A stretch of 56,375 bases of DNA, taken from assembly GCA_946222285.1 (NCBI GenBank), contig CAMIIP010000008.1:1-56375 (forward strand), read 5' to 3'. The translations under genes and the position numbers were made by a program. The number at the start of each line of letters is the position of its first letter. The stretch's first letter is position 1. The notes beneath the pieces were generated by a model. The model searched no databases. It had not been told where the DNA came from and saw nothing but the letters and a program-made list of their open reading frames with translations. This document shows positions 8,508-15,382 of the stretch, piece after piece. Source of the DNA: an uncultured Rothia sp. (lineage in GTDB: Bacteria; Actinomycetota; Actinomycetes; Actinomycetales; Micrococcaceae).

Positions 8508-8990
8508 GTGGGGAGTAAACTCGAAAGCATGGGAGAGAACGTTTTTAAAGTAGAGATTCCGCTGCGCTGGGGAGACATGGATGCCTACGGGCACATCAAT
8601 AACGTCACCATGTTTCAAATTCTCGAAGAAGCTCGCGTGGCAGTCTTTGGAATGCCGCCTTCATCCGGGGCGCCGGTGGCGGAATCTCCGGTGCCGCGCG
8701 TCCTGCTCTTTGAGACTTTCCCCGACGGCGTGCAAGAACTTATTGCCGAACATCACGCCAAATATCATTCGCCATTGCCCTATCGAGGTCTTAAAGTGAA
8801 AGTAGAGGTCTCTATTACTGCGGTAACCGCCGCATCTTTCACAATCTCCTATCGGATATTCGACGCCCATAGTGAAACTTTGTGTGTGAGTGCATCTACG
8901 GTTCTAGCCTTCTTCAACGCCACCACCGGTACACTGACGCGCTTGAATCGAGAGCAACGCGAAGAGCTAGTGCGGTTAATCAGCGATTAG
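8508..8990 (+). CDS. Acyl-CoA thioesterase, 4HBT hotdog fold
   Basis: A small hotdog-fold protein. The family signature RWGDMDAYGHINNVTMFQILEEAR is visible near residue 20, where the Asp of D-x-x-G-H-x-N-N is the catalytic residue of 4-hydroxybenzoyl-CoA thioesterase-type enzymes. These hydrolyse acyl-CoA in the cytosol. GTG 8508 gives 160 residues. ATG 8529, preceded by GGGGAG at about 14 bases, gives 153 and begins directly before the domain, so either is possible. It follows the permease genes by 57 bases without an evident functional link. Confidence 0.85.
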   Translation: MGSKLESMGENVFKVEIPLRWGDMDAYGHINNVTMFQILEEARVAVFGMPPSSGAPVAESPVPRVLLFETFPDGVQELIAEHHAKYHSPLPYRGLKVKVEVSITAVTAASFTISYRIFDAHSETLCVSASTVLAFFNATTGTLTRLNREQREELVRLISD

Positions 8991-9041
8991 CTAGAGAAGC
9001 AGAGAGGCTTATTCGTAACGAAGAAGAGGATTGATACTGCT

Positions 9042-10112
9042 TTGACTCAGAACCCACATGTTCGCGCCTTTTTCGCATTGCCTCCGCTGGTAACCCGCCG
9101 CGATAGTTTGCCGGCAATCCGTATTGCGCTCAGTGTGGGTATTCCTCTTCTGGTGTTGTTGTTGGCTGGTGAACCCAATCTCACCATCTTCACCGCTTTT
9201 GGCGCTTTTACCGCTCTCTACGGACGCAACCAGCCCATGATTCCTCGACTCATCCAGCAGAGTTCTGCCGGCGCTCTGATGGTTTTGAGCGTGTCCGTTG
9301 GCATTTTGCTTTCTGACCAGCACGTGGAGGATTGGCTGCTGGTTGTTTTAGCTTCTTTATTGGCTACTATTTGTGCCTATATCGCCATGATTTTACGGTT
9401 AAAACCGGGCGGGCCACTCTTTTATATTTTTGCTTCGGCAGGTATTGCCTCGGTTCCTTATAGCGGGCATTCTGCGCGCGATATTGGTTTGACGGTTGCC
9501 TCGGCAGCTCTTTCGATACTGTTGGGCTTTGTCCTGGGTGAGCTTCTGGGGGAGGGCAAGGGCCATGTTGCAGTGGTTGAGTCGCCGCTTAACCACCGAC
9601 ACCTGATGACGCAGACCATCACAAACTTTTTGACTACGATGGTTGCCGGGCTGGTAGGAAATCTGTTGGGACTCTCCCACGCCTATTGGGCGATGGTTGC
9701 CGCTGCGGCGGTGCTGGCTGCGCCGTCGGCGTCCTTGCGTATTTTGCGCGGTGTTCACCGCATGATCGGCACCATTTTAGGCGTGGTGGTCACTGCATTC
9801 TTTATCTCTATGAACCCCGATGCCTGGCACATTGCCGTGCTCGTGGTGGTTGCGCAGTTCGTGACCGAACTTTTCGTGATGCGCAACTACGGGCTTGCCG
9901 CTGTTTTTATTACACCTCTGGCGCTCTTTATGGTGCACCTGGCGTCTCCTTTTACCAGTTATGAACTGCTGACCACCCGCATGTTTGAGACGATTCTTGG
10001 CGCAATGATTGGCATGATGGGCGCGATTGTCTCGCCCAGCCCAGCGTACCTGGGGAAGAACACGGTGGCGATTCCCGTAATCCGTTTGGCGAGAAGCTAT
10101 CGGCGAAAATAA
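9042..10112 (+). CDS. FUSC family membrane protein
   Basis: A 356-residue membrane protein with two sets of membrane segments, matching the FUSC (fusaric acid resistance/aromatic acid exporter) family. TIFTAFGAFTALYG in the first half and a repeat-like block in the second (MVAAAAVLAAPSASLRILRGVHRMIGTILG) are typical. It lacks the large cytosolic domain of AaeB-type exporters. Start is TTG 9042, supported by AAGAAGAGGA 11 bases upstream. Export of small aromatic compounds is a family-based guess. The gene ends 18 bases before palindromic repeat A. Confidence 0.8.
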   Translation: MTQNPHVRAFFALPPLVTRRDSLPAIRIALSVGIPLLVLLLAGEPNLTIFTAFGAFTALYGRNQPMIPRLIQQSSAGALMVLSVSVGILLSDQHVEDWLLVVLASLLATICAYIAMILRLKPGGPLFYIFASAGIASVPYSGHSARDIGLTVASAALSILLGFVLGELLGEGKGHVAVVESPLNHRHLMTQTITNFLTTMVAGLVGNLLGLSHAYWAMVAAAAVLAAPSASLRILRGVHRMIGTILGVVVTAFFISMNPDAWHIAVLVVVAQFVTELFVMRNYGLAAVFITPLALFMVHLASPFTSYELLTTRMFETILGAMIGMMGAIVSPSPAYLGKNTVAIPVIRLARSYRRK

Positions 10113-10130
10113 TGCGGGCGGTACTGACAT

Positions 10131-10208
10131 AACTCCGCCGTCCTGAGTTATAGCGCAGGACGACGGAGCTGAGTGAGGACGGCGGAGCTAACCCAGGACG
10201 GCGGAGTT
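10131..10208. repeat. Palindromic repeat, copy A (78 bp)
   Basis: Perfect 15-bp terminal inverted repeats (AACTCCGCCGTCCTG at 10131-10145 and its complement at 10194-10208) enclose a core that includes GTTATAGCGCAGGACGACGG. The element lies exactly between the convergent FUSC and SRPBCC genes and overlaps the latter's stop codon by one base. Copies B, C and D at 11429, 11846 and 38088 share the core. Confidence 0.85.
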
Positions 10209-10693
10209 TAGATCTCCGAAACCAGAGCCTGCAGCTTATTGAACGAAGACGCCCAGCCCTGCGCGCCCGGCTCATGATACTCAACGGGAAGTGGACCCTG
10301 GGTGACTTTCAGGTGAGTCTTATCGCCCTCTTGCTTGAACTCGCAACGCATGAAAAGGTAGCCGGGCTCTGCGCCGTCGCCGGTGGGCATGGTCTCGATA
10401 CCTTCAATGAGTTTGTTGGGTTCAAGGGTTGCAAAGACGGCGTTGGAGGGGCTGGTCATGGAAGGGTCATCGTTATTGACCATAGTGAATTTCCAGGCGC
10501 CGCCCACCACGGGATTGATCTCGGCGGATTCAGCAGGAACACTCCAGCCCTCAGGGCCGAACCACTGCACTAGCAGGTCTTTCTCGGTGAAAGCGCGAAA
10601 GAGCTGCTCGGCGCTGGCATTAAAAGTGTGCTCGATTTCGAAAACGAGTTCGGCGGAAACATCAGAGAGCTTGAACGCGGGTATTGCTGTCAT
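10208..10693 (-). CDS. SRPBCC (AHSA1-like) family protein
   Basis: A 161-residue START/Bet v1-like (SRPBCC) protein. The N-terminus FEIEHTFNASAEQLFRAFTEKDLLVQWFGPEGW is the classic AHSA1 opening, with strand-loop motifs VVGGAWKFTMV and YLFMRCEF following. Such proteins bind hydrophobic ligands or act as cochaperone-like factors; no specific role can be given. It lies 33 bases downstream of a second SRPBCC gene on the same strand, and they probably form an operon. Confidence 0.85.
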   Translation of the reverse strand: MTAIPAFKLSDVSAELVFEIEHTFNASAEQLFRAFTEKDLLVQWFGPEGWSVPAESAEINPVVGGAWKFTMVNNDDPSMTSPSNAVFATLEPNKLIEGIETMPTGDGAEPGYLFMRCEFKQEGDKTHLKVTQGPLPVEYHEPGAQGWASSFNKLQALVSEI

Positions 10694-10726
10694 TGATGAA
10701 GCCTTTCTAATGGGGGTGGTTCTATC

Positions 10727-11230
10727 CTAGCTGTTTGGCTTTAGCATCTTTTCCAACTGGGTGAATGTCTGGTGCCATGTAGCCGTTGCCTGCTCATGTA
10801 CCGCCGCGGGGAGCGGGGCCTGCTCTAACACGAGCGTCGTGCCCTGCCCTACGCCGTCCTCAGTTACCACCGTTCCGGGCACGAACTGTAGGCGCCAGCC
10901 GATTTCCTGGTCTGAAGGTTGTCCATCTGGTCCGGCGATTGCTTCAGTAAATTCAAGAAGCTGATCGGTGATAGATTCAAAACGCAGATACATGGGCGCC
11001 ACGACGTTCGGACCAGACTCGTGCTCCATCACCAGCTGGATGCGCCCGCCGATTTTGGGCTCAAAAATGAAGTTTTCGCTTTGAACAGTCCATCCTTCTG
11101 GCGCGTACCACTGTTTGAAGAGATCACCGACGGTGAAAGCGGCTAAAAGTTCGTCGGTGCTAGCGGCGAAATCGTGTTTGAGGGTCAGAAGTTCCTTCTT
11201 AGAAACCTTATCGAGGGGAAAATCAGCCAT
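10727..11230 (-). CDS. SRPBCC (AHSA1-like) family protein
   Basis: A 167-residue relative of the next gene, with LKHDFAASTDELLAAFTVGDLFKQWYAPEGW near the N-terminus. The ATG at 11230 (MADFPLDKV) is chosen because AAAGG lies about 7 bases upstream and the domain follows directly. A longer frame runs to 11344 but would pass through palindrome F (11307-11364), so it is rejected. It is co-directional with the second SRPBCC gene, with 33 bases between. Function unknown beyond hydrophobic ligand binding typical of the fold. Confidence 0.83.
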   Translation of the reverse strand: MADFPLDKVSKKELLTLKHDFAASTDELLAAFTVGDLFKQWYAPEGWTVQSENFIFEPKIGGRIQLVMEHESGPNVVAPMYLRFESITDQLLEFTEAIAGPDGQPSDQEIGWRLQFVPGTVVTEDGVGQGTTLVLEQAPLPAAVHEQATATWHQTFTQLEKMLKPNS

Positions 11231-11306
11231 GGGAAACCTTTCGTGGTGTTTGCTAGCCATTCTAGCGGTGCTGGCAAAGACGGCGTGGGGTGCGCGGTCG
11301 ATCAAT

Positions 11307-11364
11307 GCGTGAGTTAGTGCCCTCTGCTGGGTAGTAGTACCCACTGCTGGGCACTAACTCACGC
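11307..11364. repeat. Long palindrome F upstream of the SRPBCC genes
   Basis: 27-base arms (11307-11333 and 11338-11364) around a 4-base loop. The outer 16 bp (GCGTGAGTTAGTGCCC) and inner 6 bp match perfectly, with 5 mismatched bases in between. It lies 77 bases before the SRPBCC start codon, on the side of its likely promoter. It is not related in sequence to repeats A-D. Confidence 0.8.
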
Positions 11365-11428
11365 GAAGGCAGAGTGTCGGGCAACGCAGACTGGGTTCGC
11401 GCTTGGGACTCAGATGCTCTCGGTCGCG

Positions 11429-11498
11429 CCGCTGTCCTGGCTTAGCTCCGCGATCCTGCCTGAGCGCCGTCGTCCTGCGCTATAACCCAGGACAGCGG
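11429..11498 (+). repeat. Palindromic repeat, copy B (70 bp)
   Basis: It begins CCGCTGTCCTGG (11429-11440) and ends with the complement of this (11487-11498). Its reverse complement equals copy C at 68 of 70 positions. It stands 40 bases after the stop codon of the small membrane-protein gene. Confidence 0.9.
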
Positions 11499-11538
11499 TA
11501 CTAACTGAGTATCGCCAGGGTATAAATGGCAGAGGGGG

Positions 11539-11742
11539 TTAGTCTCGTTCGTCTTTATTATCTTTACGAAGCACAGCGGGCGTAAGAAAGAAATGAGCCA
11601 GTAACCCAAAAATTGCACCGGAGATGAAGGCTTTAACGAGTGAACTACTAACGTCGTGGTCTGAAAGAACAAAGGAAAACACAAAAAAGATAACAGTAAA
11701 AATAACGGCCAAGGACAGCGTGGTTTTGAGTTTGCGTGGCAC
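11539..11742 (-). CDS. Small two-TM membrane protein inside inverted repeats
   Basis: A 67-residue protein with a basic N-terminus (Pro-Arg-Lys-Leu-Lys), a membrane segment at about residues 8-26, a short polar loop (SDHDVSSS), a second membrane segment at about 36-54 and a charged tail (RKDNKDERD). Translation starts at GTG 11742, supported by AGAAGGAAG about 8 bases upstream, so it is probably a real gene despite its size. It matches no family I recognise. The gene is enclosed by the inverted 70-bp repeats B and C, which suggests it moved or was duplicated as a unit. Two-TM holin- or toxin-like proteins are one possibility, but nothing in the sequence proves this. Confidence 0.65.
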   Translation of the reverse strand: MPRKLKTTLSLAVIFTVIFFVFSFVLSDHDVSSSLVKAFISGAIFGLLAHFFLTPAVLRKDNKDERD

Positions 11743-11845
11743 TGCTTTGCTTCCTTCTAAGTAACTTCCTAGCGATACGATGACTCTATCAAGGATCCAG
11801 AACCCAACTGCATGAAAGAGTGGCTTAATCTGTCTGCCTTTACCG

Positions 11846-11915
11846 TCGCCGTCCTGGGTTATAGCGCAGGACGACGGCGCTCAGGCAGGATCGCGGAGCT
11901 AAGCCAGGACAGCGG
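11846..11915 (-). repeat. Palindromic repeat, copy C (70 bp)
   Basis: The inverted partner of copy B, differing at 2 of 70 bases (both in the first 5 positions). It includes GTTATAGCGCAGGACGACGG and ends in CCAGGACAGCGG. It lies 104 bases upstream of the small membrane-protein start. Confidence 0.9.
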
Positions 11916-11951
11916 CACGGGTGGATTTTAGGCACGATTGAGGAAAGGTGC

Positions 11952-12079
11952 GACAGAGCAAAGCTCTGTCCAACGGCGACCGTTCTGTTCGTGTAGCGAA
12001 GTGCACGGTAACAGGCGGGACCCTTTTGCGGGGCTGTCCCGATCCGGGAGACCCACCCGGAACTGCAAGCGCGAACCCA
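11952..12079. other. Array of hairpins between repeat C and tgt
   Basis: This 366-base gap (11743-12109) has no gene. Consecutive stems are GACAGAGC/GCTCTGTC (11952-11970, loop AAA), AACGG/CCGTT (11972-11984), CGGGAC/GTCCCG (12016-12041, with inner CC/GG pairs) and TCCGGG/CCCGGA (12043-12061), then a weaker stem over the 14-mer. No T-tract follows on either strand. It does not match RNase P RNA, SRP RNA or tmRNA landmarks. It may be an unknown structured RNA, a repeat remnant or a tgt 3' region. Confidence 0.4.
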
Positions 12080-12109
12080 AGCTGCGGGATCCGACGCCGA
12101 CAGCCCTAC

Positions 12110-13618
12110 CTAGCTTTCCTCAGAACCCGCCGCTTCGGCAACAGCCTCTGCCTCTGCTGCAACCGCCGCCTCTGCTTCCGCTTTCGCCGCCGCGCGTCTC
12201 GCCTCTGCCTCAGCTTTAGCCTTCAAGTTTGCAACCCGGCGTGCCTCAGCTGCCGCAATCTTAGCGGCTTCTTTAGCTTCCTTGTGAGCGCGAGCTTCAG
12301 CCTGAGCTTTCTCTTGTGCCGCCTTCTTGGCGTAGTAGCGGCCGACGAATTCGTCTCGGTACTCGAAGTAGTCACCGGAGTCGATGGCTAGGCGGGCATC
12401 ATCCACCATTTTCACGATGAACCGCTCGTTGTGAATGGATGCCAGCGTGGCGGAGAGGCGTTCGTCTGCTTTGAAGAGGTGGTGCAGGTAGGCGCGGGTG
12501 TATTTCACGCAGGTGTAGCAGTCGCAGCCTTCGAAGATGGGGGAGAAGTCGGTCTTGAACCGGGCATTAGTCAGATTGAAGCGACCATCCGGAGTGTACA
12601 CAGCGGCGTTGCGGGCAACGCGTGTGGGGGAAACACAGTCGAACGTATCGATGCCGTTTTCAATACCCACGAAGATATCGTCGGGTTCGGAAATTCCTAG
12701 CAGGTGGCGGGGTTTATTTTCCGGTAGTTCTTCGTTGCACCAGCGCACAATCGTGCCCAGGTTTTCCTTCTCCAATGCACCGCCAATGCCGAAGCCATCA
12801 AAGCCCATAGCGCCCAAATCGCGGCAGGCCTTGCGGCGTAGATCCTCATACTGCGCGCCCTGAATGACGCCGAAGAGCGCCTGGTAGGGCTTACCCACCC
12901 GCTGCTCGGTCAGACGGCGATGCTCCTCAATGCAGCGAATCGCCCACAGGCGCGTGCGCTCTAGCGCTTCTTCCTGGTAGGGGCGGGAGTTGTAAAGGGT
13001 GGTCAGCTCATCGAAGGCGAACATGACGTCGGCGCCGATTTTGTGCTGCACCTGCATGGAGATTTCGGGGCTGAAGCGGTGAATATCGCCGTTGATATGG
13101 GACTTGAAGAACACGCCGTCGTCGTCCACGTGTGCCATACGTTCTTTGCCTGCCGCGACGTCGTCGTCTCCCAGCGGGCGTCCGTCTGCGCCGACGGCGT
13201 TGGCGACCGTGCCCATGTCAATCACTTTTTTGAAGCCCGAACCCAGGCTCATGACCTGGAAGCCGCCGGAATCGGTGAAGGTGGGGCCGTCCCAGTTCAT
13301 GAACTTGCCAAGACCTCCGGCGGCGTCGAGCACTTCAGCGCCGGGCTGCAGGTAGAGGTGGTAGGCGTTCGCCAAAAGCGCCTGCGAACCCAGCTCTTTC
13401 ATTGCCTCAGGCAGCACAGCCTTGACGGTTGCCTTAGTTCCAACAGGGGTGAAAGCGGGGGTCTGGATGTCTCCATGCGGAGTATGAATGACGCCGGTGC
13501 GACCGAGGAATTCGCCACCATTTGCCTGAGTGTGGGCGGCTGGAATATCCGCGGTATCTGCGAGTCGGTTGCCGAGATCGAAGGAGAACGTGGGGTCGGA
13601 GAATTCTAAATTGAGCAC
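12110..13618 (-). CDS. tgt: tRNA-guanine transglycosylase with alanine-rich tail
   Basis: The enzyme exchanges guanine 34 of GUN-anticodon tRNAs for queuine or preQ1. The family motifs are all present: LANAYHLYLQPG, FTDSGGFQVMSLG (catalytic Asp region), FDELTTLYNSR, GFGIGGALEKE, and the zinc site C-x-C-x2-C followed by His (CDCYTCVKY then HHLF). The catalytic part ends at about residue 425. It is followed by about 75 residues rich in Ala, Glu, Lys and Arg (AQEKAQAEARAHKEAKEAAK and so on), which should form a coiled coil or long helix. The usual length is about 370-430 residues, so the tail is an addition. The yhhQ gene is in the same region. Confidence 0.92.
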   Translation of the reverse strand: MLNLEFSDPTFSFDLGNRLADTADIPAAHTQANGGEFLGRTGVIHTPHGDIQTPAFTPVGTKATVKAVLPEAMKELGSQALLANAYHLYLQPGAEVLDAAGGLGKFMNWDGPTFTDSGGFQVMSLGSGFKKVIDMGTVANAVGADGRPLGDDDVAAGKERMAHVDDDGVFFKSHINGDIHRFSPEISMQVQHKIGADVMFAFDELTTLYNSRPYQEEALERTRLWAIRCIEEHRRLTEQRVGKPYQALFGVIQGAQYEDLRRKACRDLGAMGFDGFGIGGALEKENLGTIVRWCNEELPENKPRHLLGISEPDDIFVGIENGIDTFDCVSPTRVARNAAVYTPDGRFNLTNARFKTDFSPIFEGCDCYTCVKYTRAYLHHLFKADERLSATLASIHNERFIVKMVDDARLAIDSGDYFEYRDEFVGRYYAKKAAQEKAQAEARAHKEAKEAAKIAAAEARRVANLKAKAEAEARRAAAKAEAEAAVAAEAEAVAEAAGSEES

Positions 13619-13642
13619 GTGCTCATTCTACTAGCTGGTATT

Positions 13643-13689
13643 GAAACCGTACGGTTTTCCCAGAGACAACTCGATGATGCTGCGGTTTC
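13643..13689. repeat. Short imperfect palindrome before sulP
   Basis: GAAACCG (13643-13649) and CGGTTTC (13683-13689) are inverted. The 23 bases from 13643 match 19 of 23 bases from 15305, after sulP. The two copies therefore flank the transporter gene. Confidence 0.5.
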
Positions 13690-13775
13690 GGGAAGATCAT
13701 GCCTTTTTGAAAACTCGTGCCCTTCGCCCTCACTGCTACTCTGAGAAGGTTCACACACTTTTTGATAAGGACTTC

Positions 13776-15296
13776 ATGAGCACCCTAGCCACTGCCGAAA
13801 AGCTAACTCCAACCCAGCGACAGTCTGTATTGGTTGCGCTGAGGAGCCCGAAGCTGCTCAGCATTGAAATTCTCGCGGGACTGGTAACGGCTTTGGCTCT
13901 GATTCCTGAGGCTCTTGCTTTTGCGGTGGTCGCAGGGGTTGATCCACGGATCGGGCTCTTTGCTTCTTTCACCATGGCTGTCACCATTTCCATCACCGGT
14001 GGACGCCCCGCCATGATTTCCGGTGCCGCAGGTTCGACTCCGCTGGTCATCGCCCCACTCATGGCAAGTCACGGGCTTGCCTATCTCATCGCCGCCGTAA
14101 TGCTGGCAGGTATCCTGCAGATTTTGCTGGCTTTTGCAGGGGTTGCCCAACTGATGCGGTTCATTCCTCGGCAGGTGATGGTGGGATTTGTTAACGCCCT
14201 GGCGATTCTGATTTTTTCCTCGCAACTGCCTCAGCTCATCGGTGTGCCCTGGCTGGTTTATCCGTTAGTAGCGGTGGGTTTGGTGATGGTTTTTGGTCTG
14301 CCCCGCATTCATCCGATGATTCCTGCACCGTTGGTAGCGATCGTTGTTCTAACAGCTTTCACGATTTTGGCGGGAGTAGCCATTCCGACCGTCGGCGACT
14401 TCGGTGCCTTGCCCGATTCTCTGCCGCAACTTACCGCTCTCGGCGTGCCACTGACCTTTGACACTCTGCGCACTATTGCGCCCTTTGCGCTTGCCGTGGC
14501 GTTTGTGGGGTTGGTCGAGTCGTTGATGACCGCCAAGCTCGTGGACGATCTTACCGATACCCATTCCAACAAAACCCGCGAATCGTGGGGTCAGGGTGTT
14601 GCTAATATTGTGACGGCTGTATTCGGCGGTATGGGTGGCTGCGCAATGATTGGACAGACCATGATTAACGTCAAAACCGGTCATGCTCGCACCCGAATTT
14701 CGACCTTCTGCGCAGGTATTTTTGTGCTCTTGTTATCGGTGACGATGGGCGGTTTAGTCGGTCAAATTCCCATGGCTGCGCTGGTTGCTGTGATGATTCT
14801 GGTTGCTTTCAGCACCTTCGATTGGCACTCGGTGAAGCCCACAACCTTGGCTGTTATGCCCGGTTCGGAAAATATCGTCATGCTCGTGACGGTTCTGATC
14901 ACCGTCTTTACCCACAATCTGGCATTTGGCGTTGGTGTCGGTATTCTTACTGCGCTGGTCTTGTTTGCGCGTCGAATTGCGCACGTCGTTACTGTTCAGC
15001 GAGAAGTGGTAGATTCCGCATCCGGTTTCGCGGACGACGATGCCCGCGCCGTCTACCGCGTGCGAGGTCCGCTGTTCTTTGGCTCATCGAACGATCTCTA
15101 CTCACAGTTTTCTTATGCTGAGGATCCTGCGCTGGTGGAAATTGATATGTCTGAGTCGCATGTGTGGGACGCTTCGAGTGTTTCTGCGTTAGACTCTATC
15201 GCTACTCGTTATGAGGGACTGGGTAAGACGTTGAAGGTGACCGGTTTGAACGAACCCTCGGAGGTTTTGAGGGAGAGGCTGAGCGGCAGGGAATAG
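13776..15296 (+). CDS. SulP family anion transporter with STAS domain
   Basis: A 506-residue transporter of the SulP (SLC26-like) family, which moves sulfate, bicarbonate or related anions. The family block EILAGLVTALALIPEALAFA followed by GVDPRIGLF opens TM1, and VVESLMTAKLVDD plus NIVTAVFGGMGGCAMIGQT follows in the core. The C-terminal part from about residue 435 is a STAS domain (VYRVRGPLFFGSSNDL, then VEIDMSESHVWDASSVSALD). ATG 13776 is chosen over the longer frame from 13641 because AAGG is 5 bases upstream and the longer start would span the flanking repeat. No carbonic anhydrase or sulfur genes are adjacent, so the substrate is open. Confidence 0.87.
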   Translation: MSTLATAEKLTPTQRQSVLVALRSPKLLSIEILAGLVTALALIPEALAFAVVAGVDPRIGLFASFTMAVTISITGGRPAMISGAAGSTPLVIAPLMASHGLAYLIAAVMLAGILQILLAFAGVAQLMRFIPRQVMVGFVNALAILIFSSQLPQLIGVPWLVYPLVAVGLVMVFGLPRIHPMIPAPLVAIVVLTAFTILAGVAIPTVGDFGALPDSLPQLTALGVPLTFDTLRTIAPFALAVAFVGLVESLMTAKLVDDLTDTHSNKTRESWGQGVANIVTAVFGGMGGCAMIGQTMINVKTGHARTRISTFCAGIFVLLLSVTMGGLVGQIPMAALVAVMILVAFSTFDWHSVKPTTLAVMPGSENIVMLVTVLITVFTHNLAFGVGVGILTALVLFARRIAHVVTVQREVVDSASGFADDDARAVYRVRGPLFFGSSNDLYSQFSYAEDPALVEIDMSESHVWDASSVSALDSIATRYEGLGKTLKVTGLNEPSEVLRERLSGRE

Positions 15297-15303
15297 AGGT
15301 CAG

Positions 15304-15371
15304 CGAAACCGCACAGTTTCCCCAAAGTCTATAGCTAGATGCTGTTTTTTGAGGAAAACCATGTGGTTTCG
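15304..15371. repeat. Short imperfect palindrome after sulP
   Basis: CGAAACC (15304-15310) and GGTTTCG (15365-15371) close a longer imperfect palindrome, with further matches inside (CAGTTTCCCC facing GAGGAAAACC). It resembles the sequence before sulP at 13643. Confidence 0.5.
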
Positions 15372-15382
15372 ATGGTCTGTCT

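Larger units (their letters stand above)
11392..12079. repeat. Inverted 14-mer enclosing the small membrane-protein module
   Basis: TGGGTTCGCGCTTG at 11392-11405 recurs exactly in inverted orientation at 12066-12079 (CAAGCGCGAACCCA). The repeats B and C and the 67-codon gene lie between. One further matching flank, GCAG, precedes each copy within 3 bases. Confidence 0.7.

Noticed and set aside
11231..11344. Longer start for the second SRPBCC gene
   Set aside because: It enters palindrome F, lacks a ribosome site and adds no domain homology.
11941..12109. RNase P RNA, SRP RNA or tmRNA in the hairpin array
   Set aside because: Conserved landmarks of these RNAs are absent on both strands, although GAGGAAAG occurs once on each strand.
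11938..12391. Plus-strand reading frames opposite the tgt 3' end
   Set aside because: They lie over the hairpin array and antisense to the tgt tail, and show no recognisable domain.
13641..13775. Longer start for sulP
   Set aside because: It spans the flanking palindrome, and ATG 13776 has a ribosome site and family-like N-terminus.
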